From: Dyella tabacisoli
GTDB lineage: Bacteria > Pseudomonadota > Gammaproteobacteria > Xanthomonadales > Rhodanobacteraceae
Direction: 5' to 3'
Length of the DNA stretch: 64,000 nt
Assembly: GCF_003350925.1 (NCBI RefSeq)
Contig: NZ_KZ857182.1
Span: forward strand, 54,087-118,086
Shown here: one piece after another, positions 24,084 to 32,232 of the stretch
Layout: the number at the start of each line of letters is the position of its first letter
Numbering within the stretch: position 1 is the first letter of the stretch
The notes under the pieces: generated by a model
The model's input: the letters and a program-made list of their open reading frames with translations, nothing else
What the model was told of the DNA's origin: nothing
The model's database searches: none
Program-made: the position numbers and the translations under genes

Positions 24084-24641
24084 TTAGAAACCTGCCCCTG
24101 GCTGCGCCAGATATTCGCTTTCTGCAGGCGTATGGATGCGGCCGAGCACGGCATTGCGGTGTGGAAACCGGCCGAAGCGTGCAATCACGTCGTAGTGGCG
24201 CTGAGCGTAATCGAGCAGATTCTCAAAGCCCGCCTGTTCGCTTAGCGCAGTGAACAACGCCACCGAGCGCCGCTGCAAATGCATATCCTCGGCATGCTCC
24301 AGCGGAAGGTAGGCAAACATGCGCTGGTGCGGCTCAAGCGCAACGTCGTCACCGCGCTCGATGCCGGCCATGGCGAGTGCTTGCGCGTGGCTGTCGGCCG
24401 CAAAGGCGCGCGGATCGTTGCGGTGACAGTTGCGGCTGAACTGATCGAGCAAAATCAACAATGCCAGCCAGCCCTGCGGCGTCCGCGCCCAGTCATCCAA
24501 CGCACCGGCATGCGCGGCCTCCAAGGCCGCGCCAAAACTCGTGCGAATCTGCTCATCGAAGGCATCGTCACGGGCAAACCAATGGGCTTGGCTGGCTGGA
24601 TCGAACCAAAATTTCAGCACATCTTGCGCTGTCGGAAGCAT
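24084..24641 (-). CDS. DUF924 family protein
   Basis: A 185-residue helical protein. Landmarks are VLKFWFDPASQAHWFARDDA at the start, TPQGWLALLILLDQFSRNCH with the conserved DQFSRN motif, FAYLPLEHAEDMHLQRRSVA (PLEHSE-like), and RFGRFPHRNAVLGRIHTPAE near the end. The family is a TPR-like alpha-solenoid seen in bacteria and plants; its biochemical role is unknown. Length matches. It is followed by the two DUF2845 genes on the same strand. The start codon lies in a weak ribosome-binding context. Confidence 0.87.
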   Translation of the reverse strand: MLPTAQDVLKFWFDPASQAHWFARDDAFDEQIRTSFGAALEAAHAGALDDWARTPQGWLALLILLDQFSRNCHRNDPRAFAADSHAQALAMAGIERGDDVALEPHQRMFAYLPLEHAEDMHLQRRSVALFTALSEQAGFENLLDYAQRHYDVIARFGRFPHRNAVLGRIHTPAESEYLAQPGAGF

Positions 24642-24722
24642 GCTCTGGCCTTTGCCGCCCTGGGGAGAGGGTTCAGATGAAAAGCGGGTGCATCACCCTA
24701 TCACCGCACCGACTCGGCAGGT

Positions 24723-25163
24723 TCAGCTATGCGTGGTGCCGGCCAGACAATGCATATCGTGATGGATGCCGTGCAAGCGTGACCGTTGGCGATCCAAGAC
24801 TCTCACCGTCTCTGCCGAAGCATGCCGAATCTGTCGCTCGATGCAATTGAGCAGCGCGCACTCGTGACTGGCCAAACCTTGCACCCAGGCTGCATCGCAA
24901 TGCGCCGAATGTCGCGCACGCATCGATGTCATCGCGCGGTGCACTGAGCCGGCAAGCGTCCCGTGCGAAGCGGGCGTTCTACCGCCAGCGCGCACCTGCG
25001 CCTGCAGATCGCCGATCAGCGCATCGAGCATTTGTGCGTTCTCGCTCAATAAAGCGCGCAATCCGGGTTCGCGCACCTGCGACACCGCATCTCGATATAG
25101 ATTGCGGTCATCGATGCCACGACGGATCAACGTGTTATAGAGCCGGTGGCTTGTATGCGACAC
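24723..25163 (-). CDS. PA2169-like four-helix-bundle protein (DUF2383)
   Basis: A 146-residue protein predicted to be all alpha-helical: HRLYNTLIRRGIDDRNLYRD, LRALLSENAQMLDALIGDLQ, GTLAGSVHRAMTSMRAR, and CALLNCIERQIRHASAETVR. The order and the central GTLAGSVHRAM motif match the PA2169/DUF2383 four-helix-bundle family, which is ferritin-like in fold and linked to stress in Pseudomonas. Metal-binding residues are not obvious here. It is set between the DUF924 gene and DUF2884 gene on the same strand. The assignment rests on layout and motif only. Confidence 0.6.
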   Translation of the reverse strand: MSHTSHRLYNTLIRRGIDDRNLYRDAVSQVREPGLRALLSENAQMLDALIGDLQAQVRAGGRTPASHGTLAGSVHRAMTSMRARHSAHCDAAWVQGLASHECALLNCIERQIRHASAETVRVLDRQRSRLHGIHHDMHCLAGTTHS

Positions 25164-25269
25164 GGCAGTCGCCTCCAGGCGGGTGAGCGGGATGGGCCAT
25201 CTTCACCCTCGACCACTTAGCGAAAGATTAACCTTTGTCCATTCCGAAACAATCACTCAGCTAGCGTTG

Positions 25270-26061
25270 CTATTGGCCGATATGCAACAGACCCAACGGC
25301 TGCCCATTCCCCATCCGCACGCCTTGCTGCAACTCGGCCAAGCGCTGAATTGCCGGGCATAGGGCCTGGATCTGCGGGCGCAAGGCCTGCATGCGCCGCT
25401 CAAGCCGCGGCTGTAGCTGGGTGCTTAGATCGGTGGCGCGATCGCGCAGACTCGCCGCGGCCTGCAGGTCGCCGCTCATCGCCGCACTAATCGCCTGCTG
25501 GCCAAGATCGCCGGCGAGCAAGGGCAACAAGTCGCTGGCGAGCTGATCGGCGTACCGGTCGGCCATATCACCTTGCCAATCACGGGTGCTGTTGCTGGCA
25601 GCGATGCGTTGCTTGAGTTCGGCGGCTCGCGCGGCAAGTCGGCGACTCAGCTCGGCCTGAGTATCGGCGCTCAGCGCCAGCCCAGTAGATTCTTCGCGCA
25701 TGGCTTGTGCCAGCAGATCGATACCGTTCTGCGCCACCGCCTTTGCCCGAGGCACCAATGCGCGCAATTCGCGCTCGAACAATGCGACGCGATCCTGCTG
25801 CTCGGCACTCAAACGCACGCTGGCGCCATCGGCAAGCAGCGTGCCGTCTTGCAATTCGACTTTGTACGGCGCCGGCTGGGGACGATCGAATAGCAGGCCA
25901 CGAGCCCCCAGGGTGAGGTCATAGCTGCTGCTGGCCTGGCAGACACTGGCCAGATCTTGCTTGATTGAATCCGGCCCGGTCATCTCTGGCCTGCCCAAAT
26001 CTTGCGCATACAGACCCACGCAGGCAAACAGGCCAGGTAGTGCCAACAGAAAACGACGCAT
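25270..26061 (-). CDS. DUF2884 (YggN-like) exported protein
   Basis: About 263 residues from MRRFLLALPGLFACVGLYAQ, with GGAG seven bases upstream; longer in-frame starts up to 26190 have no such site. The signal peptide ends near LYAQ. The mature part follows the DUF2884 pattern: VCQASSSYDLTLGARGLLFD, YKVELQDGTLLADGASVRLS, EQQDRVALFERELRALVPRA, then long alpha-helices to a terminal CPAIQRLAELQQGVRMGNG. The family is periplasmic, common in gammaproteobacteria, and of unknown function. Helical stretches of about 20 residues suggest an extended or coiled-coil form. Confidence 0.85.
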   Translation of the reverse strand: MRRFLLALPGLFACVGLYAQDLGRPEMTGPDSIKQDLASVCQASSSYDLTLGARGLLFDRPQPAPYKVELQDGTLLADGASVRLSAEQQDRVALFERELRALVPRAKAVAQNGIDLLAQAMREESTGLALSADTQAELSRRLAARAAELKQRIAASNSTRDWQGDMADRYADQLASDLLPLLAGDLGQQAISAAMSGDLQAAASLRDRATDLSTQLQPRLERRMQALRPQIQALCPAIQRLAELQQGVRMGNGQPLGLLHIGQ

Positions 26062-26123
26062 GAGGTACTCCGAACAACTTAAGGTTGCCAGCGATAACCT
26101 GTCGCGTGGCAACCGCCGCTGAA

Positions 26124-26609
26124 TCAGCCTCGCTGTCGCTGATGAAACTGCGCCCGTACCGCCGGCCGGCCGAGACGCCAGGCCAGCCACAACAACAACG
26201 GTATCTCCAGCCCTTTGAAGATCAAGCCGAGCAGATAGGTACGCTGCGCCTGATCGATCATCGGCATAACCACATCAGCCATCGGTTGCGCCATGGCTGA
26301 CTCGCGTGCCGCGGCGAATTGCCCCCAGGCCGCCAGCATCTGGCCGCCGCTGACCAGCATCCACAGCGCGATCAGCGGAGCCAGCACGCACATGGTTCGA
26401 CGCGCCCATTCCTGCCGCAAAACACAGCCTGCGCAAACCACGATGATCGCGAAGGCCACAGCAAGATAAAGGTAGGCGGCAATTTTCAGATACTGCAGTG
26501 CGCCGAATGCAGCGAGCAACAACACGACCCATAGCGCGATGCCCCAGACCGAAAAATTACGCGCCAAAAGCCCCTGCTTCGCCGCATCGCGGCGCACCAT
26601 CAACGGCAT
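26124..26609 (-). CDS. Four-helix membrane protein, conserved hypothetical
   Basis: A 161-residue protein with four hydrophobic segments: SVWGIALWVVLLLAAFGALQ, LKIAAYLYLAVAFAIIVVCA, MCVLAPLIALWMLVSGGQML and TYLLGLIFKGLEIPLLLWLA. No conserved motif I recognise. Its ATG overlaps the TGA of the peroxiredoxin gene in the form TGATG, so the two are translationally coupled and belong to one operon. A role as partner of an exported peroxiredoxin is possible from this coupling, but it is inference. Confidence 0.7.
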   Translation of the reverse strand: MPLMVRRDAAKQGLLARNFSVWGIALWVVLLLAAFGALQYLKIAAYLYLAVAFAIIVVCAGCVLRQEWARRTMCVLAPLIALWMLVSGGQMLAAWGQFAAARESAMAQPMADVVMPMIDQAQRTYLLGLIFKGLEIPLLLWLAWRLGRPAVRAQFHQRQRG

Positions 26610-27154
26610 CAGATTGCAGCCTTCAACGTAGCCAGATCAGCCATCACCTGAGCGGAATTTTTCTCTGGATCGACGTCCTGATAGACCTTGGCCACCTTGC
26701 CCTGCGGGTCGATCAGAAAAGTCACGCGCTTGGCATAGTGAAAGCCGACCTTGGAGGCCAATACGCCGTAAGCCTGGGCCACCTTGCTGTCGGCATCGGA
26801 CAGCAGCGGAAACGGCACCTTGTACTTGGCGGCAAACTCGGCGTGCGATTTCACGTCGTCCAGACTCACACCCACCACATCAGCGCCAGCCTGACGCAAC
26901 TTGAGGACGTCATCGCGAAAGGTGCAGACCTCGGTCGTGCAGCCGGGGGTGAAGTCTTTGGGGTAGAAATACAGCACCAGCCAGCGGCCACGATGGTCGG
27001 CGGAGGTTTGCCATTTGCCGTTCTGATCCTGCAAACGGTAGTCCGGCGCGGCCTGGCCGACCTGCGGGGTCGTAGCCGCCGGAGCATCGGCGAACGCCGG
27101 GGCGATCATCCCCAGCAACAGGGTAAGCGTAAGCAGCAGTACGTTACGGCGCAT
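26609..27154 (-). CDS. Exported peroxiredoxin, Bcp/AhpC-TSA type
   Basis: About 181 residues from MRRNVLLLTLTLLLGMIAPA (GGAG seven bases upstream). The signal peptide ends near AFA. The mature protein is a thioredoxin-fold peroxiredoxin of the Bcp/PrxQ class: VGQAAPDYRLQDQNGKWQTS, LVLYFYPKDFTPGCTTEVCT with peroxidatic Cys72 and a second cysteine five residues later (Cys77, resolving in the PrxQ type), and GADVVGVSLDDVKSHAEFAA. It would detoxify hydroperoxides in the periplasm using thioredoxin-like reductants. It is translationally coupled to the membrane protein at 26124-26609. Confidence 0.9.
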   Translation of the reverse strand: MRRNVLLLTLTLLLGMIAPAFADAPAATTPQVGQAAPDYRLQDQNGKWQTSADHRGRWLVLYFYPKDFTPGCTTEVCTFRDDVLKLRQAGADVVGVSLDDVKSHAEFAAKYKVPFPLLSDADSKVAQAYGVLASKVGFHYAKRVTFLIDPQGKVAKVYQDVDPEKNSAQVMADLATLKAAI

Positions 27155-27207
27155 GAAAATACTCCGAGTGGGGAAACAAGAGGCATGGAGTGTACCCCCG
27201 GCAAAAC

Positions 27208-27235
27208 GAAGGGCGCCATGTGGCGCCCTTCTTTG
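27208..27235 (-). terminator. Terminator of the gene at 27273
   Basis: GAAGGGCGCC and GGCGCCCTTC pair around ATGT. Read leftwards it is followed by GTTTTG, a short U-tract, 42 bp after the stop codon. Confidence 0.65.
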
Positions 27236-27272
27236 CTCAAATCCAAACGATCGACGTATTACTTGCCGATGG

Positions 27273-27740
27273 TTACTTGCTGATCGTGAACTTACCCACC
27301 GACAAGCCAAGGTTCACGCCTTCGCCGGTACCCGTGAGCGCCAGCGACGTGGTGCCCTTGGTCAGCACCTGTGCGGTGCCGCTCTTGACCACGCCGGCCT
27401 CGGCACTGGCCTGAGCGTAGTCACCAAATACGTCGCTGATGCTGCGTACGTGACTGATCGCACCGCGACCATCGTCAATGCGGTACTTGCCGGCCGTCAG
27501 ACCACCGCCGACCACTTTGATCTTCACACTCGCGCGCTGACCGTTGTTACAGGTGATCTCACCGGAGCCTTCGGCATGTTTGTAGAGAATCGACCAACCA
27601 GCCAGCTTGTACTTCAGCTCGCAATCCACTTTGGCCTCGACGGCTTTCGACTCGGCAGCCCGTGCCTGGGCAACCGGCAATGCCGTCATGCCACCTACAC
27701 AAACCACTAGAGCAGCCAGAGCCAGGGTGCGCTTAATCAT
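27273..27740 (-). CDS. Exported protein, conserved hypothetical
   Basis: About 155 residues from MIKRTLALAALVVCVGGMTA; the GGAG site is best placed for the ATG at 27740 and not for the one at 27746. The signal peptide ends near ARAAE. The mature part contains CELKYKLAGWSILYKHAEGS, GEITCNNGQRASVKIKVVGG, GLTAGKYRIDDGRGAISHVR, and a glycine-rich end LTGTGEGVNLGLSVGKFTIS, with two cysteines that could form a disulfide. It has the look of small beta-barrel/lipid-binding exported proteins found in Xanthomonadales, but I cannot name the family. Confidence 0.65.
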   Translation of the reverse strand: MIKRTLALAALVVCVGGMTALPVAQARAAESKAVEAKVDCELKYKLAGWSILYKHAEGSGEITCNNGQRASVKIKVVGGGLTAGKYRIDDGRGAISHVRSISDVFGDYAQASAEAGVVKSGTAQVLTKGTTSLALTGTGEGVNLGLSVGKFTISK

Positions 27741-27829
27741 CGTCATCTCCTTTGTTGCCGATTGGGGGATCCTGCCTCGCAAGTTTTCGCCTTCTTACCT
27801 GAACCGCGTAAGTCCAGGCCGGCCAAACC

Positions 27830-27858
27830 GATAAACACATTCAGTTTTGATGTTTATC
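27830..27858. promoter_or_regulatory. Inverted repeat in a divergent promoter region
   Basis: GATAAACA and TGTTTATC are perfect complements 13 bases apart, in an AT-rich patch between the divergent genes at 27740 (-) and 27912 (+). A dimeric regulator could bind here; the identity is unknown. Confidence 0.4.
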
Positions 27859-27911
27859 TAACAAATCACCGCGCAAACTTAATTCACCTGATCGCACACT
27901 GAGGTGATGTG

Positions 27912-28316
27912 ATGAAAACGCACAAGGCATTCATGGTCGGCCTGACCTGTGTGTTGATGGTGAGTCCCGCGATATACGCGCAAACATCACCCCAAGCACC
28001 GACAAACTCCACCACCAGCACCCCTCATACCACCAAAACCAAACACCACGTCAAACACACTACGCCGCAAACCCAAACGGTATGCGAAGACGTTACCGTG
28101 CAGGATGCACCGAAAGACTCCAATCAGATCATCGGCATGTTGGCCGGCGGCGCGGCCGGTGGACTACTCGGCAATCAGATCGGCAGCGGCAAAGGCCGCA
28201 CCCTGGCAACGGTGGCAGGCGCGGTAGGTGGCGGCTATGCCGGCAAGGTCATCCAGGAGCATCAGCAGGCGAAGAATACGCACGTCGAGCGGCGTTGCCA
28301 CGAGGTCACCCGCTGA
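27912..28316 (+). CDS. Glycine-zipper 2TM domain exported protein
   Basis: About 134 residues; ATG with GAGGTGAT upstream. A signal peptide (MKTHKAFMVGLTCVLMVSPA) is followed by a Thr/His/Pro-rich segment and then VCEDVTVQDAPKDSNQIIGM, LAGGAAGGLLGNQIGSGKGR and VAGAVGGGYAGKVIQE, the GxxxG-rich glycine-zipper pattern of Rick_17kDa_Anti/SlyB-like proteins that insert in the outer membrane. A single cysteine pair (VCED, RRCHE) may form a disulfide. The role is probably envelope stability; no more can be said. It is transcribed away from the gene at 27273. Confidence 0.85.
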   Translation: MKTHKAFMVGLTCVLMVSPAIYAQTSPQAPTNSTTSTPHTTKTKHHVKHTTPQTQTVCEDVTVQDAPKDSNQIIGMLAGGAAGGLLGNQIGSGKGRTLATVAGAVGGGYAGKVIQEHQQAKNTHVERRCHEVTR

Positions 28317-28391
28317 CTGTTATCGCCGGGGTTTGAATGGGGCAGAATCACCCATAACGGTCACCAGCCACCGCTATGGAACAGAGGCCAC

Positions 28392-28808
28392 ATGTTCAAG
28401 TATTCACTGGTCGGTTATGACGGCTCCAACTCTTCGCGGCGGGCGTTCCAGGTCGCCATTGAACTGGCCCACGCCTGCCATGGCCGGGTGCGGGTGGTGT
28501 CGGCCCTGCAGGTCACCGAGGCCGGAGCCGACGTCTGTGCATTATTGATGGCCGACTCCGGCGCCAAGCGCGCCACCGAACTGTTGGCCGAACTGAAGAC
28601 CATCGTGCCTTACCCGGACAACATGGTCGACCTGGAGGTCGTCCCCGGCGGCCCCGGCGATGTGCTGCTAAGCCAGGTGCAACGATATGGCATCGACCAT
28701 ATCGTGATCGGCCATACCGAACGCGGCACGCTTGCGCGCTGGCTGCTCGGCTCGGTTTCCGATGAAGTACTGGCTCGCGCGCATGTGCCTGTGACCGTGG
28801 TGCGCTGA
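28392..28808 (+). CDS. Universal stress protein (UspA family)
   Basis: A 138-residue protein with the full UspA pattern: YSLVGYDGSNSSRRAFQVAI at the start, a hydrophobic middle, DVLLSQVQRYGIDHIVIGHT, and the ATP-binding glycine motif GHTERGTLARWLLGSVSDEV followed by HVPVTVV (family G-2x-G-9x-G-S/T). Members bind ATP or AMP and help survival under starvation and oxidative stress. It stands alone, between the glycine-zipper protein and the ferritin-like gene, all on the plus strand. Confidence 0.93.
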   Translation: MFKYSLVGYDGSNSSRRAFQVAIELAHACHGRVRVVSALQVTEAGADVCALLMADSGAKRATELLAELKTIVPYPDNMVDLEVVPGGPGDVLLSQVQRYGIDHIVIGHTERGTLARWLLGSVSDEVLARAHVPVTVVR

Positions 28809-29009
28809 CCCTGACAGGTCGCCGGCCTGGCCCCGCGACCCTTCTGCCGCGCAAAGTTTTGCGTACCCGCCCTGCCCTGCCTTTCGGCAGGTCGGCCGGC
28901 ATTAATCACATCACGGCAAACCCGTCGTATCCTGTTGTCACAATAAAGTCATGGTAGCCCGGCAGAGCGATTGCGACGGCTTGGCGATGCCCCGCACAGG
29001 AACCCCCGA

Positions 29010-29831
29010 GTGAGCTACACCACATCGTTGCCCTGGACCTTGGACAGTCTGGACCTCGATCGGATCGATATCGAGCGCGTCCGTCACAATGAAGATCTCT
29101 TTTTTCTCCTCAGCGGCGCCTCCTTCGTCGAGAGCGGGTCTGATCTCTACGCCTATAACCTGGTCGACCATTTCGCTGGCGATGAAGCGCTGCAAACCTG
29201 GCTCAGTCAACATTGGGTGCACGAGGAGCTGCAGCATGGCCGAGCCCTGGCGGCCTATGTAAAAACCGTATGGCCCGAGTTCGATTGGGAGCGCGGCTTT
29301 CAGGCGTTCTGGCAGGAGTACGGCGCGGTATGCACCGCCGAGCAGCTAGAACCCAGCCGCGGCCTTGAATTGGCCGCACGCTGCGTGGTCGAAACCAGCA
29401 CCGCCAGCCTGTATCGCGCGCTCAACGAGATCACCGACGAGCCCGTATTGCGGCGACTGACCAACCACATCAAGAGTGACGAGGTGCGGCACTACAAGCA
29501 CTTCTATCAGCACTTTCGCGTGTACCGGGAGCGAGAAGGCTTCGGCCGCTACAAGGTATTCCGCACCCTGCTTCGCCGGGTCAACGAGATCAAGAGCGAA
29601 GACAGCGACATCGCGCTGCGCCATGTATTCAACCTGTGTTACCCGCAGCACAAGGGCAACGAGGCCGAGTTCAAGCGCATCACCGGTCGCGCCCAGGGGC
29701 TGCTGCGTCGCCATCTACCGGCCGAAATGACGGTGAAAATGCTGCTCAAACCGCTGGACTTACCGCCGCGCATGCAAAACCTGGTGGAAAAGCCGATAGC
29801 GAAAATCGCCGAAAAACTGCTTTTGCACTGA
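29010..29831 (+). CDS. Ferritin-like di-iron protein
   Basis: About 273 residues, starting at GTG with CAGGAA upstream. Helices carry the metal ligands HWVHEELQHGRAL (ExxH) and NHIKSDEVRHYKHFY (DExxH), the pattern of four-helix di-iron carboxylate proteins of the ferritin/acyl-desaturase class. Other residues include LFFLLSGASFVESGSDLYAY and VVETSTASLYRALNEITDEP. The substrate is not evident; homologues are annotated simply as ferritin-like domain proteins. A strong 12-bp hairpin follows the stop (29843-29871). Confidence 0.82.
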   Translation: MSYTTSLPWTLDSLDLDRIDIERVRHNEDLFFLLSGASFVESGSDLYAYNLVDHFAGDEALQTWLSQHWVHEELQHGRALAAYVKTVWPEFDWERGFQAFWQEYGAVCTAEQLEPSRGLELAARCVVETSTASLYRALNEITDEPVLRRLTNHIKSDEVRHYKHFYQHFRVYREREGFGRYKVFRTLLRRVNEIKSEDSDIALRHVFNLCYPQHKGNEAEFKRITGRAQGLLRRHLPAEMTVKMLLKPLDLPPRMQNLVEKPIAKIAEKLLLH

Positions 29832-29842
29832 TGCCCACGACA

Positions 29843-29871
29843 CGGATCGCACACTACCGGTGTGCGATCCG
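29843..29871. repeat. Perfect 12-bp hairpin between convergent genes
   Basis: CGGATCGCACAC and GTGTGCGATCCG around TACCG, between the ferritin-like gene and the DUF6491-like gene. It lacks a T-tract, so termination would be weak or Rho-assisted. Confidence 0.8.
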
Positions 29872-29890
29872 CGCATAATGCTTATCAGCG

Positions 29891-30343
29891 TCAACCCTGT
29901 GCCGCATGCTCTGGCGGGCGAGGCTTGGCCTCGATCTTCCGCTGCGCCTTCTCTTGCGCTTTTAGCTGGGTCACATCGATCGGGCGAATTTGAGTGATCG
30001 TGCAGGGGAAATAACCCGGCCCGGTCAGCACCCTGTCGAAGCGAACCGAAACCTCGTTGATGCTGGAAGTGAGGCCGATGCTGTTGGCGTACTCCAGATT
30101 CGGACAGCCACCATCCAGGTCGAGCAGATACGCCTCGTTAGGTCGCGTATAGACGGCCAACTGAGCCCCACCGAGCGGCTCCCACGAATACAGATTGAAA
30201 AAACGGAAGCTGCGTTGCGGCGTACCCGCCGCCGCCGCATAAGCCGCCTGACGCTCGCTGACGCGCTGGGCGTAGGGGACGTTGGAGCATGCGGCGAGCC
30301 ATACGACAAGGCTGCCACCGAGTATCAAACGTAATGTCGACAT
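29891..30343 (-). CDS. DUF6491-like lipoprotein
   Basis: About 150 residues from MSTLRLILGGSLVVWLAACS with a strong GGAGGA site; in-frame codons further upstream overlap the next gene's end. The signal peptide is of lipoprotein type (LAAC). The mature part shows YAQRVSERQAAYAAAAGTPQ, RSFRFFNLYSWEPLGGAQLA, YTRPNEAYLLDLDGGCPNLE and CTITQIRPIDVTQLKAQEKA. This follows the DUF6491 pattern (a conserved FNLYSWEPLGG-like stretch) known from Xanthomonadales envelopes. Function unknown; two cysteines may form a disulfide. Confidence 0.75.
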   Translation of the reverse strand: MSTLRLILGGSLVVWLAACSNVPYAQRVSERQAAYAAAAGTPQRSFRFFNLYSWEPLGGAQLAVYTRPNEAYLLDLDGGCPNLEYANSIGLTSSINEVSVRFDRVLTGPGYFPCTITQIRPIDVTQLKAQEKAQRKIEAKPRPPEHAAQG

Positions 30344-30443
30344 GATCTGTCCTCCTGAGCCCATCTTGATGGGTTCATCCTGATGGCACTGATATTTAAC
30401 GCGCGAACCCCTGCCGCGTAGACGTCCCGAACGTTGCCAAGCC

Positions 30444-31187
30444 TTATTTCTTCTTCGCCTTGGCGGCACCGCCCTTGCCTACGGGCGCCCACTTGGCCGC
30501 ATCGAAACCGCCGACTTCGTACACTAGCTGCAGCTTTTTCTCGCCATCTTGCAGGGTCACGTCCAGGGTGATTTTCTTCGCTTTTTCCAGCATCGCGATG
30601 AACGCCTTGTCGTCGCGTATCATCAAGGCCGGCTCGCCCGTACTCGGTGCAAACGCCTTGATGCCGGTCGGCTTGCCATCGACAGTAGCCGCCAGCGTGC
30701 AGTTGGCTTTACAGACAAAGCCACGCTCGTCGCTATACAAAAAAGCGTTTTGACCCCATTCGGTATGCCGGCGCAATACCAGCCGCACGCGGTGGTTGCT
30801 GGGCGAGGTGTTATAGGCCGTCGCGGTGGATTGAGTACCGCCCTGCATCGGCGAGACTTGATAAAGCCACATGCCCTGCAGACGGTTTTTCTCGCTATTT
30901 TCCTTGTAGCGCTTTTCGATCGCCGGCAGGCTCTGCTGCACCTCTTTGGCCGCATCGCTGTTCGCAAAGCGGTCGAGGATGTCATGGCCCATGCTCACTG
31001 CCATCTCGTCATTATTAATGCGCACAAGCTGCCGATACGTGTCGAGTTTCTTCGCCGCCGCATCGGCCTGCGCCTGGGCAGGCGCCTGGGCGTTATCGGT
31101 AGCGGAGTCGCCCTGCTGCGAACAGCCGGCAAGCACAAGTGCGGCAACCAAGCTGGCGAGGACGGTACAGCGGGACATCGGCTTCAT
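30444..31187 (-). CDS. Lipoprotein, conserved hypothetical
   Basis: A 247-residue protein; ATG at 31187 with AGG upstream, or three codons later. It has a lipoprotein signal peptide (VLASLVAALVLAGC), an Ala/Gln-rich linker, a helical part (YRQLVRINNDEMAVSMGHDI, LDRFANSDAAKEVQQSLPAI, EKRYKENSEKNRLQGMWLYQ) and a C-terminal beta-rich part with two cysteines (RGFVCKANCTLAATVDGKPT). The last residues are lysine-rich (GGAAKAKKK). I do not recognise the family; the layout recalls envelope proteins of the BamD or LysM-linked type but no domain is certain. Confidence 0.65.
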   Translation of the reverse strand: MKPMSRCTVLASLVAALVLAGCSQQGDSATDNAQAPAQAQADAAAKKLDTYRQLVRINNDEMAVSMGHDILDRFANSDAAKEVQQSLPAIEKRYKENSEKNRLQGMWLYQVSPMQGGTQSTATAYNTSPSNHRVRLVLRRHTEWGQNAFLYSDERGFVCKANCTLAATVDGKPTGIKAFAPSTGEPALMIRDDKAFIAMLEKAKKITLDVTLQDGEKKLQLVYEVGGFDAAKWAPVGKGGAAKAKKK

Positions 31188-31239
31188 CGGTCGAACCTGG
31201 CAACGGATAGGCGCCTAGAGTGGAACGAGCCGGTGGCTT

Positions 31240-31266
31240 GATGCAACTCATCTCGATGCAACTCAT
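31240..31266. repeat. Direct repeat GATGCAACTCAT x2
   Basis: Two identical 12-bp copies (31240-31251, 31255-31266) at the 3' end of the LytTR gene; the second contains its stop codon region. Confidence 0.8.
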
Positions 31267-32141
31267 ACCGTAACGATCGGCACCGCACCAAAGCGTTCGC
31301 GCAGTTGCGCCCGATAACGGCGGCTGCACGGAACCTTGGTGCCGTCGAGCAATTGCAGGCGGGCATCGCCGGTCTCTAGCGGCTCGATCTCAAGCAGATA
31401 ATCCAGATTGATGAAGTAACTGCGATGAACTCGTATAAACCGCGCCGGGTCCAATCGCCCCTCGATCCCAGCCATGGTGGCGCGCAGCGGGTAGTCACGG
31501 CCACGTACATGCAAGTTCACATAGTTGCCGCTGGCCTGCACCCATTCGATCTCACGCGCGGCAATCAAAAACTCCTTGCCCAGCTTGCGCACCAGAAACC
31601 GCTCGGGCCGCTCCACCGGCTCAAGCGGCGGACCTTCATCGGGCTCCGCCAGCAAACGTGCCTCGCCCTGCAAGCGCATCAGCACCAACCGATAAAGACA
31701 CATAGCGACGATGAAACCTGCGTAAGTGCGCACATCCTTCAAGTATTCATAGCCGAGGCCAGGCCACCACGGACCAAAGTGGTAGTGATACCCAGCGACC
31801 CCATAGGCGAGTACGCGCAAAGCAATCATGCCGCCGACATGCAACAGGCTGAACACCACACTGGCCGGTATATGCCACGGCAAGCTGCGCTGCCAGCTAT
31901 CGAAGCGAAACGGCCAGCGCCGCTCTATCGCCACCACCATGGGCACCAAAGCCAACAGCATCAGCGCACTGCTGCACTCCCATACAGCGGGCCGCCAGGC
32001 CGGTAGTTCGGGATGCTCGATATGCGCATTGATGCTGTTGAACAAGGCATTGAGGACAAGCATCAACACCCAATAGCCGATCTCGAACGACCGTTGCCAG
32101 GGTTGAAAATTCCGATAATCGAAACCGCCGCGATTCGCCAT
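31263..32141 (-). CDS. Membrane-bound LytTR-type transcription regulator
   Basis: A 292-residue protein. The N-terminal half has four membrane segments (FEIGYWVLMLVLNALFNSIN, SALMLLALVPMVVAIE, IPASVVFSLLHVGGMIALRV, YAGFIVAMCLYRLVLMRLQ). The C-terminal part is a LytTR DNA-binding domain: KLGKEFLIAAREIEWVQASG, NYVNLHVRGRDYPLRATMAG, FIRVHRSYFINLDYLLEIEP and VPCSRRYRAQLRERF. Such membrane-tethered LytTR proteins regulate autolysin, competence or virulence genes. There is no histidine-kinase gene beside it, so the membrane part may sense directly. An upstream regulator site was not identified. Confidence 0.85.
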   Translation of the reverse strand: MANRGGFDYRNFQPWQRSFEIGYWVLMLVLNALFNSINAHIEHPELPAWRPAVWECSSALMLLALVPMVVAIERRWPFRFDSWQRSLPWHIPASVVFSLLHVGGMIALRVLAYGVAGYHYHFGPWWPGLGYEYLKDVRTYAGFIVAMCLYRLVLMRLQGEARLLAEPDEGPPLEPVERPERFLVRKLGKEFLIAAREIEWVQASGNYVNLHVRGRDYPLRATMAGIEGRLDPARFIRVHRSYFINLDYLLEIEPLETGDARLQLLDGTKVPCSRRYRAQLRERFGAVPIVTV

Positions 32142-32232
32142 GCGGCGATTCTATCGGCGCCGGAGTGGATTCGTACTGGCGTAAGGCGTACCTGGGCGAT
32201 TCGTATCCACGCATCGCCCCCGTACGCATGGA

